Positions 1-10,423 of a stretch of DNA of 64,000 nucleotides are shown in pieces. The notes under the pieces are model-generated. The model was given only the letters and a program-made list of their open reading frames with translations, was not told the origin of the DNA and did no database searches. Position 1 is the stretch's first letter; each line of letters begins with the position of its first letter. This DNA is from Incurvaria masculella (Eukaryota; Arthropoda; Insecta; Lepidoptera; Incurvariidae): assembly GCA_946894095.1 (NCBI GenBank), contig OX335665.1, positions 692,001 through 756,000 of the forward strand. Reading direction: 5' to 3'. The position numbers were made by a program, and so were the translations under genes.

Positions 1-125
1 TCGTCACCAAAATCATATTTGACATCATAATATTCGTAAAGAAGTTCTTTTTACTGGGATCTTTCTATGATGAATGTATCCTTGCTTCACGGTCGATTAT
101 ACGTACATTCATACATTTCACATTC
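1..125 (+). repeat. LEU-element, 3' arm only
   Basis: This matches the right arm of the LEU-element at 4897-4990: a shared run on both sides of GGTCGATTATAC, ending in CATTCC. The tRNA-like part lies outside the window or is lost. It sits in the downstream intron of the membrane-protein gene at 184-1342. Confidence 0.6.
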
Positions 126-183
126 CATGCACAATAATTGTTTAATGATGTATTTATTTCTCAATTTAAAAAATAATACTCAC

Positions 184-1342
184 AGCAGTTGTGGGTAAGA
201 GAATGGCGGTAAACCAGATCCGGCGGAACTGCTGCAGCTTCCTCATCCTCGGACTGAACAGCCGCCCCTTGTACTCCCACCAGGTCAGGAACCAGCACAG
301 CGGGAAGTACGCCAAGTGCATCAGCTGCAATGCAAGGAGTTGGTTGAGAATTAAGCTGTATAGAATAATTGCAGTTTTCTATAATAATAATTTTAGCCAC
401 ATTTAACTGCCCCAAATCATCTTTTAAAAAATCAAATATCTGAATGTTTATTAAAGTTGTAATATAAAGCCCATCCATTCATTCGATTTCATGTATTTTT
501 AACCGACTTCAAAAAAGGAGGAGGTTCTCAATTTCTACTGTACTTTTTTATTTTTTATGTGTGTTACCTCAGAACTTTAACCTGGGTAAACCGATTTTGA
601 TGATTATTTTTTTTATCAGAAAGCTGGTGCTTTCCATGTGGTTCCAGGAGAAAATCATGTAAGTCTTAACTTTGCATTGTATGTGCGCGACAAATGGACG
701 AATAACTCAATATTACGCCGAACGCTTTCGATGGTTCTTTTTTTTTGGAGAGGAAGTGTACAAATTAATTAGTGTACTTCATATTCACTGAAAATATACA
801 AATAAAAAAACCGACTTTAAAGAAAAAGCACTAAAAATTAAAATAATAATTGCCATTTTTGTAGTTAGGTAGGTTCTCTTGACTGCCGCAGCGCGCGACC
901 GGCTGACGCCGACTAAAAAAATAACAATTATCGTAACTACAAAAATGGCAATATTTTGTTTAACTTTTGAGTGCTTTTTCTTTCAATTAGAAGTCGGTTC
1001 ATTTTATTTTTTAAGCTGTAAGTTTTCCTGAGAAATAAATAAATAAATGAATACAGCCAGCATGGAAGCACGGGACGTAATAGGGATTGTAATGGCATAA
1101 AGATAATGTTCACTCACATTCGCCCAAACAGTGAGCAGCTTAAACCTCATGTCTCTGTATTTCAACACCCTCTTGTCAGCATAAGCATCGTAGTCTATGG
1201 TCGCGAGCACGAATGCCAACACGAAGAAATGTATCGAGCAGGTGCCGTAGTACCACAGCAACAGACACGTCCGCCATCTTGTGCGATCCTTCTGTGTGCC
1301 CGGTCGGGGTGTTGGGACCTGCGTGGTTGTCAGTGCGCCCAT
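184..1342 (-). CDS. AIG1/ADTRP-like multi-pass membrane protein, N-terminal two coding exons (partial)
   Basis: Two minus-strand exons join in frame. Exon 1 codes 1342-1118 (75 codons); its acceptor TTTCAG lies at about 1374, about 30 nt of 5' UTR precede ATG 1342 in good context (ACCATGG), and its donor is AAT|GTGAGT. Exon 2 is 324-184 (47 codons), with acceptor TTGCAG and donor GCT|GTGAGT. The joined 122 residues hold a hydrophobic segment (LLLWYYGTCSIHFFVLAFVL), then FKLLTVWAN, then LMHLAYFPLCWFLTWW, then a basic stretch (RMRKLQQFRRIW) leading into another hydrophobic run. This 'F-K-x-L-T-x-W-x-N then aromatic/hydrophobic LC' layout is what I know from the FAR-17a/AIG1 and ADTRP proteins, which hydrolyse branched fatty-acid esters of hydroxy fatty acids. 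The catalytic residues would lie in exons left of the window, so the family call is an inference from topology and partial motif. Confidence 0.6.
500..790 (+). repeat. Dispersed 'CCGACTTCAAAAAAGGAGG' repeat
   Basis: A T-rich unit begins with ACCGACTTCAAAAAAGGAGG. The same opening recurs inverted at about 35765-35805. No ORF or terminal repeat was found. It lies in the intron of the 184-1342 gene. Confidence 0.5.
808..1000. mobile_element. Fold-back MITE ending in CCGACTT / AAGTCGG
   Basis: The two arms are inverted repeats of about 60 bp: AACCGACTTTAAAGAAAAAG and ATTGCCATTTTTGTAGTTA on the left reappear as reverse complement on the right, around a GC-rich loop (GACTGCCGCAGCGCG). A relative is at 19405-19600. 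It lies in the intron between the two AIG1-like exons. Confidence 0.7.
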
Positions 1343-1372
1343 GGTGGATTGGTTTCCGTGCGGTGTGGGTTA

Positions 1373-1540
1373 CTGAAATAAATAATTCTTATGTTATACC
1401 TACTTGCTTTTGCCCGCGGCTTCGCTCGCGCTAGAAACCGTTGAATGATTAAAAAAAACAGTATTGTTTCACTATAAATGCTTTTAGTCCCCAATTCACC
1501 CCGATAAGGTTTTAAATAAAATATAGCCATTTAAGATTTT
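1373..1540. other. Intron/upstream of the AIG1-like exon; no gene seen
   Basis: Directly upstream of the first coding exon. It holds a short GC-rich relic (CCCGCGGCTTCGCTCGCG) like the one at about 11800, otherwise unremarkable AT-rich sequence. Confidence 0.4.
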
Positions 1541-1826
1541 AAAAAACCGGCCAAGTGCAAGTCGGACTCGCACACGAAGGGTTCCGTACCATCGTACCAA
1601 AAAAAAAACAGATTTTTTGTATGGGGGCCCCCTTTAAATTTTTTTTTTAATCTTACCTATTTGTTGTTAAAGCGGCAAAATAAATACACACTCTGTGAAA
1701 ATTTCAGCTGTCTATCTGTTACGGTTACTGAGATACAGCCCTGTGACAGGCGGACGGACGGACGGACGGACGGACGGACGGACAACGGAGACTTGAGGCA
1801 AAGGGTGAAAACGGAACCCTAAAAAT
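1541..1826 (+). repeat. GACG-element
   Basis: It starts with CCGGCCAAGTGCAAGTCGG, carries GGGTTCCGTACC, a GACG run of about seven units at 1751-1782, and ends with ACGGAACCCTAAAAA. The usual 3' hairpin is partly lost here. A flanking copy of its 3' end is at 2672. Confidence 0.8.
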
Positions 1827-1936
1827 ATCCCATGTATCGTAAATTTGTTTCCTTAGAATTCTCAACAACTGCACCCATACCGACTTTAGGCTTATTTACA
1901 ACATTTTAGTGCAATAAAGATTCGAATTGAATTTAA

Positions 1937-2060
1937 GCCTGACCGGCCGGCTTGATTTTCGCAGCCACCCTGAATGTTTTAATGCCCATGGGCGTCGTCC
2001 GGCACCTCGAGACGAACTGGCGAATGCCATATACCGCGCTTGATATTAAAACAAAAAAAA
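1937..2060 (+). mobile_element. LINE-A 3'-end relic with poly(A)
   Basis: It matches the last 110 bases of LINE-A (CCGGCCGGC, GGGCGTCG, ATGCC-ATATACCGCGCTT) and ends in an A-run. It is heavily 5'-truncated. Confidence 0.75.
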
Positions 2061-2274
2061 GTGCACGTATCTCAAACCAATTTGGCAGCGTACGCCGATG
2101 AAGCGGCCAAGCAACGGTTTTTTTTTCGACTTCGTTTATAAATATAGCATTTTTTTAAATGAAAAATGTTTAAACATACAAATAAAATATAGCCTATGTT
2201 AGACAGGAAGAATGTAGCTTCTGTTCAGTAGTTTTATAGATTATAATATAGATTTTATAGATTATAGTTTTATA

Positions 2275-2609
2275 GATGGCTTTTTACACCTGAATAATTT
2301 AGATCATAATTCCTATTAATTTAGAATAAGATGTCATTATAGTAGTCAAGAGTTTGCTCCTCACCAATGTATATAATGTTCTTATAATAATGTTCTTTGT
2401 GAGCAGTAGTAATCAATCAATCACTGTTAACTAGTTTGTAAGTATCACTGGAAAAAATAATAATACAATGACCAACCTGACGAAGTTTCTTGTCGGCTCT
2501 TCTTTGCCAGAAGTAATCGAACCGACAGGAAAAGGAAAAAAAAAAAATGACGAATCCGAGTGTGTAATATACATCTAATGGAGGAAATAAAGAAACTGAA
2601 ACTGAAACT
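2275..2609 (+). repeat. RZ repeat (copy 1)
   Basis: About 335 bp starting GATGGCTTTTTACACCTG and ending with the short-period tail GAAACTGAAACTGAAAC. Copies at 14509, 19957 and 63720 share the segment GACGAAGTTTCTTGTCGGCT. The periodic tail suggests the 3' end of a non-LTR element or its SINE; no coding sequence is present. Confidence 0.7.
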
Positions 2610-2671
2610 ACCCTGTACAAAAAAACAGAAAAACAATCAAACAAACCGGACCCTATTAAGTACTAAGCGGA

Positions 2672-2723
2672 GGCTTAGTAATAGGGTTCCGTTAGCATCC
2701 TTTGGGTACGGAACCCTAAAAAA
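2672..2723 (+). repeat. GACG-element, 3' hairpin only
   Basis: Only the terminal hairpin remains: AGGGTTCCGT and ACGGAACCCT around a 15-nt loop. It adjoins the RZ tail. Confidence 0.65.
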
Positions 2724-2922
2724 ACAAGGACCCCGGACACGGCACAACATTGCTGCATCTATTACTAGCAGTTGCTAGTTTAGAAACTCATACAGAAATC
2801 TCAGTTCGAAAAGTGTATGTAGATGCACCTAAAGGACGAAATAAACTGTCCCAATTTGAAGTTACGTCATGCATTCGCACAAGGGCAGCACCGCCATTCA
2901 GTTGATTAGAACACTGATCAGA

Positions 2923-3502
2923 GTGGTCAGTCTGAGTTCTCACCTAAATTGGCGTTTACGGCAAACCGATCGACTGGCGTTTTCTCCAAACTCCATACAA
3001 GTTTTTACTAGATATTCTGTGGTTTTACTTCTTCAAGCTGTCAAAGTCAAACGCGGACTTCCGATTTGTATGAAAACGCGGAGTGGACGTAAATGGCAAC
3101 GTCGACGTATTTACGGCAACGTTGAGTAAGCTGAGTGGGCAGTCTGAGTTCTCACCGAAATTGGCGTTTACGGCAAACCGATCGACTGGCGTTTTCTCCA
3201 AACTCCATACAAGTTTTTACTAGATATTCTGTGGTTTTACTTCTTCCAGCTGTCAAAGTCAAACGCGGACTTCCGATTTGTATGAAAACGCGGAGTGGAC
3301 GTAAACGGCAACGTCGACGTATTTACGGCAACGTTGAGTAAGCTGTCAAATCAAGCTCGGACTCGCAAATGTTAGTATAGTAGTAATGTTAGTATAGTTC
3401 GCTTAACGCCCGCTGCGCGCGCTCTTCAATTTCTCCATACATTTGAAAACGCCAGTCGATCGGTTTGCCGTAACGCCAATTTAGGTGACAACTGAGACTA
3501 CC
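2923..3502. mobile_element. HP1 fold-back MITE with an internal 212-bp duplication
   Basis: The termini GTCTGAGTTCTCACCTAAA and TTTAGGTGACAACTGAGAC are inverted repeats. The left arm plus middle is present twice in tandem, at about 2923-3134 and 3135-3346, nearly identical. Other HP1 copies at 37420, 45561, 48101 and 56307 show it once. Confidence 0.8.
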
Positions 3503-3589
3503 GGCTCGGTCTGCGTGTTCATCTGTTCGTAATAAATGGACGAGGTCGTGCGGTCAGGCACTCATAGGAAATACAGCTCGGGCCTTACT

Positions 3590-3800
3590 TTTTGGCCGAT
3601 CAGCAGGTCTATTCCTGCATTCCGTAATCAGGAATCCTGAGTCCTGGAATCCAGGAGACGACGGAAAACCTTGATTAATTCATGAAACTATGTTCCGGAA
3701 TCTTTTCGTCGAGAAAATCCCCTTAAAAACAGCTTTAAAAGCTGTTTTCGAGTCTCAGGATTCCTGATTGCTGATTACGGAATGCCAGAGCGCCCTTTCC
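3590..3800. mobile_element. HP2 fold-back MITE
   Basis: The arms read CCGTAATCAGGAATCCTGAG and, inverted, CTCAGGATTCCTGATT...TTACGGAAT. Inner arms CGGTTTT-type and AAAACAGC/GCTGTTTT also pair. Other copies are at 29460 and 38336. Confidence 0.75.
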
Positions 3801-3839
3801 GAAGGGACTAACTTATTGACGGACGCGGCACTGTCACTG

Positions 3840-4203
3840 GTTCTAAGTAAAATACAGGTCCCGTGATGCGAAGTATTCAACAGTTCCACAAAGCAGGTAA
3901 TGCGCATTTGATTTAGTTAGATTTACGAAAAAATATATGCCAAAACGATTTATAGCTAAAAGTAAATCATAAATGCGTAGTCAAAAATCAAACAATCTTC
4001 ATTATAACAAGCTAGGATTAATGGCTATATTTTTTTTTTCGTTTTATTGTTGAGTAAGCCAACGTCCTAACTTACTCCTTAAATAGCGCGCGAAATATGT
4101 AGTCGAATTTTCACACCTTAAATGAAACCAAACACACTTTTTCAATGAGAATGATCATCAAGCATCAAGTTCGATCAAAAAAGCTGTTTTGAGTTAGTTT
4201 TTG
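3840..4203 (+). mobile_element. HP3 (TTAA MITE), degraded copy
   Basis: It can be aligned by eye along most of the intact copy at 55670-56214: CCGTGATG, TTTAG..AGATTTACG, TTATAGCTAAA, GTAGTCAAAAATC, AAGTTCGATCAAA, TTTTGAG. It is strongly diverged and both TIRs are missing, so it is an old insertion. Confidence 0.6.
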
Positions 4204-4388
4204 GATCTCCACGCATTGGATGAAAATATGGCCGAAGCGGTAATTAAAATTTGTCCATGTTTTCGATCTAGTTCAATGTAGCCGTGCTCACAAAGGAAAG
4301 GTTCTATTGCACCTAATGTGTTGGGGTAATGTCATTTGTTGGTGTGGTATTCATTCGCCATCCATGCACGTTCAGTTACATAAAAAAA
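4204..4388 (+). repeat. SINE body and 3' tail
   Basis: The sequence runs from GCATTGGATGAAAATATGG through GTAGCCGTGCTCA to a tail ending CATAAAAAAATG. The head is missing, so SINE-T and SINE-5S cannot be told apart. It abuts the HP3 relic. Confidence 0.65.
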
Positions 4389-4392
4389 TGAT

Positions 4393-4503
4393 AACAGCAG
4401 TATTCAGAGTGGGCGGACTAACTTTAATACTCGGATTATGTCCGCACCTAGTCGACTTTTGTATGGTAAGTCCGGTGCTAGTCTAAGTTCACTCAGAATA
4501 CGA
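4393..4503. mobile_element. HP7 short fold-back element
   Basis: It begins GTATTCAGAGTGGGCGGACTA and ends with CACTCAGAATAC; the middle pairs as GGACTAAC...GTCCGGTGCTAGTC. Partial relatives are at 44766 and 63588. Confidence 0.6.
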
Positions 4504-4623
4504 GTGTATGTGATTTAGAAACCAAAAATTTGGTACAGTCGACCAAAGAGTTAAGGATACACATCCAGTTGAAAAAGAAGATGAAAAGGTGCAATACTTT
4601 GACTTTTGGAAACAAATAATAAA

Positions 4624-4990
4624 TGTGACATGTATTTATTTATGATCGACCGTGAAGCAAGGACAAATTAATTAAAGAAAGATCCCTGTAAAAAGAATTA
4701 CTTTACGAATATACTGCAAAGCGTTAAATAAATGTATGTAGTAATAATCTTAAATACTGTGTTAGTAGGAGGCATTCATTACGGGAAGAGGGACTGCAGG
4801 TTCTAAATTAGGGGTATACAGCAGGTGGCGAAATTGGTAGGACGCAATCCCCGACGAATGGTATTTTTGCTGGTTCGGGTCCAGCCTTGTAGTATATACG
4901 TAAAGTAGTTCTTTTTACAGGGATCTTTCTTTAATGAATGGGTCCTTGCTTCGCGGTCGATTATACATACATACATATCACATTCCTATG
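4624..4990 (+). repeat. LEU-element with tRNA-Leu-like arm
   Basis: Inverted arms (left GTGACATGTATTTATTTATG...GGATCTTTC complement; right to ATACATATCACATTCC) flank a tRNA-like stretch at about 4824-4892. That stretch contains GTGGCGAAATTGGTAG, one extra G, and a T-arm with stem GCTGG/CCAGC and loop TTCGGGT. A-box and B-box positions suit RNA polymerase III, but no complete cloverleaf is evident. Confidence 0.65.
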
Positions 4991-5379
4991 TCTATGTCTA
5001 TATGTAAACCAAAACCCCAGGAAAAATGACGATTCATTGTGAACGTGTGTTGTGCTTACGTTTAACCCGAAATTTACCAGAAGAGCCCATTGGTCTCTGG
5101 ATACCTCATCACACGAATTCCTTTGGACTCACAAAAACTGTAAACTTTTTTTATCCTATGCGATTCGACATTTTCCATATTTTTACTGCGTTATTAATAT
5201 TACCGCATAACAATTAGTTCGTATCGTTGATGTTTTTAATAATTTCGCGGAATAACATTCATTGGGTCAAAAAAACAAGTTCAGTCGATAACGGGTTTTA
5301 GGTAATATGGGTCAGTCCTACAGATTAGATTTAGTTCGTTGTTTTTAAGAGCATCCTTATACCTATTTTCATTTCGTAC
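4991..5379. other. No gene recognised
   Basis: AT-rich single-copy-looking sequence with no family member elsewhere in the window and no convincing exon borders. Confidence 0.4.
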
Positions 5380-6036
5380 ATACATACATTTTCGACCAAT
5401 TTTGGCGATTGAAACGAGATAGCCAGAGCCCGGCGTCGTTTATGTAGAATAAATCTTCCGAAATGAGACCAACCCGCATTACTGTGAAACCGGTTTTTAG
5501 GGTTCCGTACCCAAAGGGTGAAAACGGAACCCTATTACTAAGCCTCCGCGCCGTCCGTCCGTCCGTCGGTCTGTCACAGGGCTGCATCTCATGAACCGTA
5601 ACAGATAGGAGGCTGAAATTTTCACAGATTATGTATTTATTTTGCCGCTATAACAACAAATAGGTAAAATTATAAAATAATCAAAATTAAAGGCCCCCCT
5701 TGAATTTTTTGTGTTAAATCTTGTAACATGGTACGGAACCCTTCGTGTGCGAGTCCGACTCGCACTTGGCCGGTTTCTTTAATTATTTCGTTAAAGAGTT
5801 TTTAAAAAGTTTAACATAACCTTAACTAAATTGATAAAATGTTACGATCTTAAAATGATATTTAAATAAATATCAGATAATGTCCATATCAGCAGCAAAC
5901 TTGAAAAATAATATGTTTAAGACCTTTTCCATGCAAAAAATATCATTTTCCGAAAAATATTTTTTTAACTGTATTGGTAGCTGGAATTACACTTTTTACG
6001 CATTACACCATACGCATTGGCTAGCATAAGGCAGCT
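5380..6036 (-). repeat. RX repeat, split by a GACG-element
   Basis: Reverse complement of 13610-14090. Shared blocks include GAGATAGCCAGAGCCCG, GAGACCAACCCGC, GTGAAACCGGTTTTT, TTTCGTTAAAGA, AACTTGAAAAATAATAT, TTCCATGCA and CGCATTGGCTAGCAT. The second copy lacks the 5498-5776 insert, which proves the insertion. Confidence 0.7.
5498..5776 (-). repeat. GACG-element nested in RX
   Basis: Minus-oriented copy from the 3' hairpin (AGGGTTCCGTACCC) to GAGTCCGACTCGCACTTGGC. Its tetranucleotide run is short (CCGTCCGTCCGTCC). Confidence 0.8.
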
Positions 6037-6141
6037 AGTGATCGGTGCTTTTAAATATTCTATAAAATGCAAAAAATCCATTAAGGTGGCCCAACCCGCT
6101 CGACTCCCCATACAAACGGGGAAAGAAGATCACGCCCATAT

Positions 6142-9100
6142 CGTGCTGTGTGGGTACCGGCACGTTAAAAGAATACAAATGGGCCCACTGCATGTCTTCC
6201 CGTGCATGTCGTAAGAGGCGACTAAGGGATCCAGCGTGTGGTAGACCGCCAGGTCGACTGGGTACGCCACCACACTCGGTGATAAGTCGCGCCGCCAAGC
6301 AGTTCGCTGTGTTCCGGCGTGAATCCCGAGGACCCAGTAGCAAGGGGGATTTAGGGGCGAAGAGGAGTGGCCCAGTGACTCTAAAGCTAAATCACTGCTT
6401 GGGAGTAAGTGATCGACACGATGGCCAGGGAGACCTGGTGAAACGGGTGTCCCGCTGCCCGCCCGCCGAGTAGTTCAGGGCCCGGTCTGTGTCTAACCAC
6501 ACGCACCATCACTCGGCGCATAATCTCGGAGTGGTCCGTCGTGCCGGTTGGTGACCGGACTGCCGGGGTCCCGGCGGCCACTTCCGGGGGGGACCGGGGG
6601 CCCTTCCGTCCATCGTGTCGGTTTCTCACCATCCCAGGCAGACAGTGACGAAGCCACAGAGTTGCGCTTTGACCACAAATCTTCGCTACTTGTCCCCTGT
6701 GCAACCTCACACCACACAACCATGCAATGACACCAACAAAGAAGAACGTATATTCAGCGGTGCACAACCCCGGCACTCTTCGCGTAGATTTCGCGAACAT
6801 ACGGGGGCTGCACACAAACCTGAATGCCGTGCACCTGCACCTGGAGCAGACGAAGCCGGCCATGCTTTTTCTTACGGAGACACAAATATCACGACCTGCC
6901 GACACGTCGTACCTGCACTATCCCGGTTTTACTCTGGAGGAATCCTTCCGTCCGAAGGCCGGGGTATGCCTGTTCGTCAGGTCTGATATTTGTTGTCGCC
7001 GTCTTCATTGCATGGAGGACCCCGAACACTCTGTGCTTTGGGTCCATGTTGACATGGGGACGGACACGCGGCTGTACGCGTGTCTGTACAGACCGCACAA
7101 CGGGGACAGGGAGGTTACTCGACTTCTCGAGTACATGAGCAAAGCGGCAGACGATGCACAGGCAAGGTTCCCCTCAGCGGAGTTGGTCTTTCTGGGAGAT
7201 TTCAACGCGCACCATGCGTTGTGGCTAGGCTCCGAGAAGACTGACTTTGCCGGTAGGGCTGTGCGTAACTTCGCCTTGGCGCACAACCTGACTCAATTGG
7301 TGACGCAACATACGCGTATCCCAGATCGAGCAGGTGATGCGTCCTCCTTACTGGATCTTCTGCTGACCACCAAACCCGCCGGGTATAAGGTGTCGGTGCT
7401 TGCCCCCTTGGGGTCATCTGATCATTGCCTGGTGAGGTCAACTGTGCCAAACACCCAGACTGAGAAACGTGCGCCCGGCACGCGTCTGGTGTGGCATTAT
7501 GAGTCGGCAGATTGGGACGGAATGCGAGAACACTTCTCCTCCTTCCCTTGGAGAGAGCTCTGTTTCAGCGCTATGGATCCGTCGAGCTGTGCGAATGCCG
7601 TTTCCGAGGTGATCACGGGAGCTATGGAGCTTTTTATTCCCAGCTCCACCAAATCCCTCGGTGGCAAAAGCCAGCCATGGTTTAACGCGGAATGTGCGGC
7701 CGCTTGTTCTACTAAGAACGCGGCCCACCGTGCATGGTCCCGTGCGCGAACACGGCGTGACCCAGACGTAAAAGCGCTGAAACAAGCTCTTAACGTAGCC
7801 TCCAGATCCAGTAAGAGAGCAATTGCCAGAGCGAAGTTCGAGCATATCGGCAGAATTGGCGAGAAGTTGATCAGCCACCCGACTGGGAGCCGTCAATTCT
7901 GGTCCCTTGCCAAATCTGTCGAAGCGAATTTCTGCCGCTCCTCACTTCCACCATTGCAGCAGCCTGACGGATCACTCGCTTTTTCCGCCAAAGAGAAGGC
8001 CAACCTTCTGGTGGACATCTTTTCGGCGAATTCTCGCCTGGATGATGGTGGTTCCATTCCGCCTGCCATTCCTGGGTGCGGAGTATCTATGCCGAGCATA
8101 CAATTCCGCCAGGGAGTTGTACGGCGTGAGCTCTTCGCCCTAGATTCCAGGAAGGCGAGTGGCCCTGATGGCATTCCTGCGCTGGTGTTGAAGAAATGTG
8201 CTCCGGAATTAGCTCCTGTCCTTACCCGCCTTTACCGCCTATCGTACTCCACTGGATGTGTGCCCGCAGCTTGGAAATCGGCCAACGTTCAGCCCGTGCC
8301 TAAAAAAGGCGATCGATCAGACCCGGCCAACTACCGTCCCATAGCCATTACCTCTCTTCTCTGCAAAGTGATGGAGCGCATCATTAACTCACAGCTGATG
8401 AAGTATCTAGAGAGCAATGAACTCCTCAGCGATCGTCAATACGGCTTCCGTCGGAATCGATCTGCTGGGGATCTCCTAGTTCACGTCTCACATGAGATGG
8501 GTGATGCGCTCGAAAATCATGGCGAAGGTATGGCTATCGGCCTGGATATCGCGAAAGCATTTGACCGGGTCTGGCACAAGGCACTGCTTTCCAAGCTGCC
8601 CTCCTATGGCCTGCCACCCGAGCTGTGTGACTGGATCGCCGACTTCCTGCATGGCCGCAGCATAAAAGTCTAGGTTGACGGATGCTGCTCCGAAGCCATG
8701 TCTGTGAATGCCGGCGTGCCGCAGGGCTCTGTGCTGTCCCCGACCCTCTTTCTGGTTCAAATTAATGATCTGCTTAATTTGGGCGACATCGACTGCTACG
8801 CAGACGACAGCACAGTACTAGCCAGGTACACCAGTCACCAGACCGCAAGCCGGGCTGAAGTGGAGGAGAATAGGCGGCGCCTCGTTGTTAGACTCGAAGA
8901 GACCCTGGAAAAAGTTTCCGAATGGGGTCTCCAGAACCTCGTCGAGTTTAACGCGAGCAAGACACAGGCGTGCGTGTTCAGTGCGAAGCGTACTCCGTTT
9001 AGTGTGGCTCCGACTTTCCAGGGAGCAACTCTACGTATTGACGAGCATATAGGGATACTTGGGGTCGACCTGACGCATAACCTTAATTTCGGACGCCATA

Positions 9101-9746
9101 TCGAGGATAAAGCCAAGCTTGCCTCTAAAAAGCTGGGAGTTCTTAACAGGGTACGACAGTATTTCACGCCTGACCAAAAACTGCTCCTTTATAAGGCGCA
9201 GATAAGGTCTTGCGTGGAGTACTGCTCGCATTTGTGGGACGGCTCAGCTCAGCACCTGCTTGGCTCCCTGGACTCGATACAGCGTCGGGCCGTGCGTCTC
9301 GTCGACGATCCCGAGGTGTCTTTGAATCTAGAGACCCTCCAACTCCGAAGGGATGTTGGGTCTCTCTCTGTGTTCTACCGTCTTTACCATGGAGAATGTT
9401 CATCGGAGCTGCATAACGCTGTCCCTCCGTCCCCTTTCTACCATCGCACAACACGGAACAGGCAGGAAATGCACCCGTACACTGTCGACATTCCAAAAAT
9501 TAGAACCAACCGATCCTCTAGGTCCTTTATCTATAGGGTCGGTAAACTATGGAACGCACTCCCTGCCGAGTTATTTCCCCTTAAGTACCACCTGGGTTCC
9601 TTCAAACATGGTGTGAAGAAGCACCTGGCCGGCCGGCATGGTTTTCGCAGCCCCGAAAGTTCGAAAGCTCATGGGCGTCGTCGGGCACCTTAAGAGGTCC
9701 TGGCGTACGCCATATGCCGCGCTTTACATAAAAAAAAAAAAAAAAT
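6142..9746 (+). mobile_element. LINE-A, near full-length non-LTR retrotransposon
   Basis: About 3.6 kb with a 585-bp 5' leader, one long ORF, a 35-bp 3' UTR (GTACGCCATATGCCGCGC) and poly(A). The leader holds GTGCATGTCGTAAGAGGCG, which recurs as a relic at 54510. Borders are set by comparison with the empty HP3 copy: host sequence stops at CACGCCCATAT and resumes at TCTTGTCAGAGATCCC. No obvious target-site duplication. No gag-like zinc-knuckle ORF1 is visible. Confidence 0.85.
6727..9693 (+). pseudogene. LINE-A endonuclease/reverse transcriptase ORF with one in-frame TAG
   Basis: A single frame of 989 codons is broken only by TAG at 8671-8673. Residues 1-230 form an exonuclease-endonuclease-phosphatase domain: FANIRG near the start, FLTETQI, YRPHN, the metal-binding GDFNAHH and SSDHCLV. 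A linker follows, then the reverse transcriptase: PVPKKGDRSDPANYRPI, RQYGFR, DIAKAFDRVWH before the stop; GVPQGSVLSPTLF and the catalytic YADDS after it. The C-terminal part has EYCSHLWDG, RRAVRLV and KLWNALP, the usual tail of CR1/Jockey-group elements. There is no RNase H. The element copies itself by target-primed reverse transcription. The ATG at 6727 starts the ORF just upstream of the domain. One amber and otherwise intact code imply a recent insertion. Confidence 0.9.
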
Positions 9747-10235
9747 CTCTTGTCAGAGATCCCAAATTTTGCTCAAAATAGCTTTATTTGATCAAACTAG
9801 ATGTCTGATGACCGTTGGCATTGTAAAATTGTGTTTGGTTTCTAAGTTATAAGGTCCGAAAGTTCGAATTGTTCGCGCGCTTTATATAATAAATTTGGAG
9901 GTGGATTACGCAATGATAAATTTAGAACATTTTAGAAAGATTAGTCATCAGATATAGCTTATTTAATCAAGATTTATAAGCTATTTGGTTTTTGTTAGAT
10001 TTTTAACTACAGCAGTCGTGGTTTACTTTTAGCTATATGACGTTTTGTAATTAAAATTTTCGTAAATCTTACCAAATCATACACTATGCGCATTGTCTGC
10101 TTTGTGGACATGTTGCACCCTCCTCATCACAAAGCCTGTCATTTTATTTGAAACGGAGAAGGTTCCAGAGCGCAACAGCACGGTTTTGTACCGCGCCCGC
10201 GAATGAGTTAGTCCCGCCGGGTTGGGCCACCTCAA

Positions 10236-10350
10236 TGAAGCCGTGCTCATAAAGGGAAGGTCCTGACATGGCACCTAATTCCTTCGTGGTGTATTGGGCT
10301 AGTATCATAACGGTGGTGCAGGCATCCATGTCAGGTCGCATACAAAAAAT
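10236..10350 (+). repeat. SINE 3' tail flanking HP3
   Basis: GAAGCCGTGCTCATAAAGGG through ATCCATGTCAGGTCGCAT and A-run. It starts right at the MITE border, at the place where some SINE copies (for example 31275) read GTTAAATG, so HP3 may have used a TTAA in a SINE; the left flank does not clearly confirm this. Confidence 0.55.
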
Positions 10351-10423
10351 ACCGTCGTAAAGCATCGAATGCTGCTGCATACTTATTATAATTACCGTTT
10401 CTATCATCGTTCATTCAATGAGA

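Larger units (their letters stand above)
6081..10235. mobile_element. HP3 MITE flanked by TTAA/TCAA, carrying a LINE-A insertion
   Basis: The left end is TTAA|GGTGGCCCAACCCG (6081 on) and the right end is CGGGTTGGGCCACC|TCAA (to 10235), a 14-bp perfect inverted repeat. Internal sequence 6085-6141 plus 9747-10231 aligns with the uninterrupted copy at 55670-56214. A TTAA target with such TIRs is what piggyBac-type transposases give; no transposase is encoded here, so the element is non-autonomous. The right target copy has one substitution (TCAA). Confidence 0.8.

Noticed and set aside
161..478. The 105-codon minus frame over AIG1-like exon 2
   Set aside because: It is the wrong frame across that exon (ADALGVLPAVLVPDLVG); the chosen frame joins exon 1 in phase and is hydrophobic as expected.
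2869..3341. Two similar open frames (LAFSPNSIQVFTRYSVVLLL) as a protein family
   Set aside because: They are the duplicated arm of the HP1 MITE; the same frame occurs at 37282-37617 within HP1.
4824..4892. A functional tRNA-Leu gene
   Set aside because: Extra G in the D-loop, no clear acceptor or anticodon stem, and the same segment recurs inside TIR elements.
6387..6905. Minus-strand open frame over the LINE-A leader
   Set aside because: GC-rich shadow of LINE-A, with no motif; the plus frame carries all endonuclease signatures.
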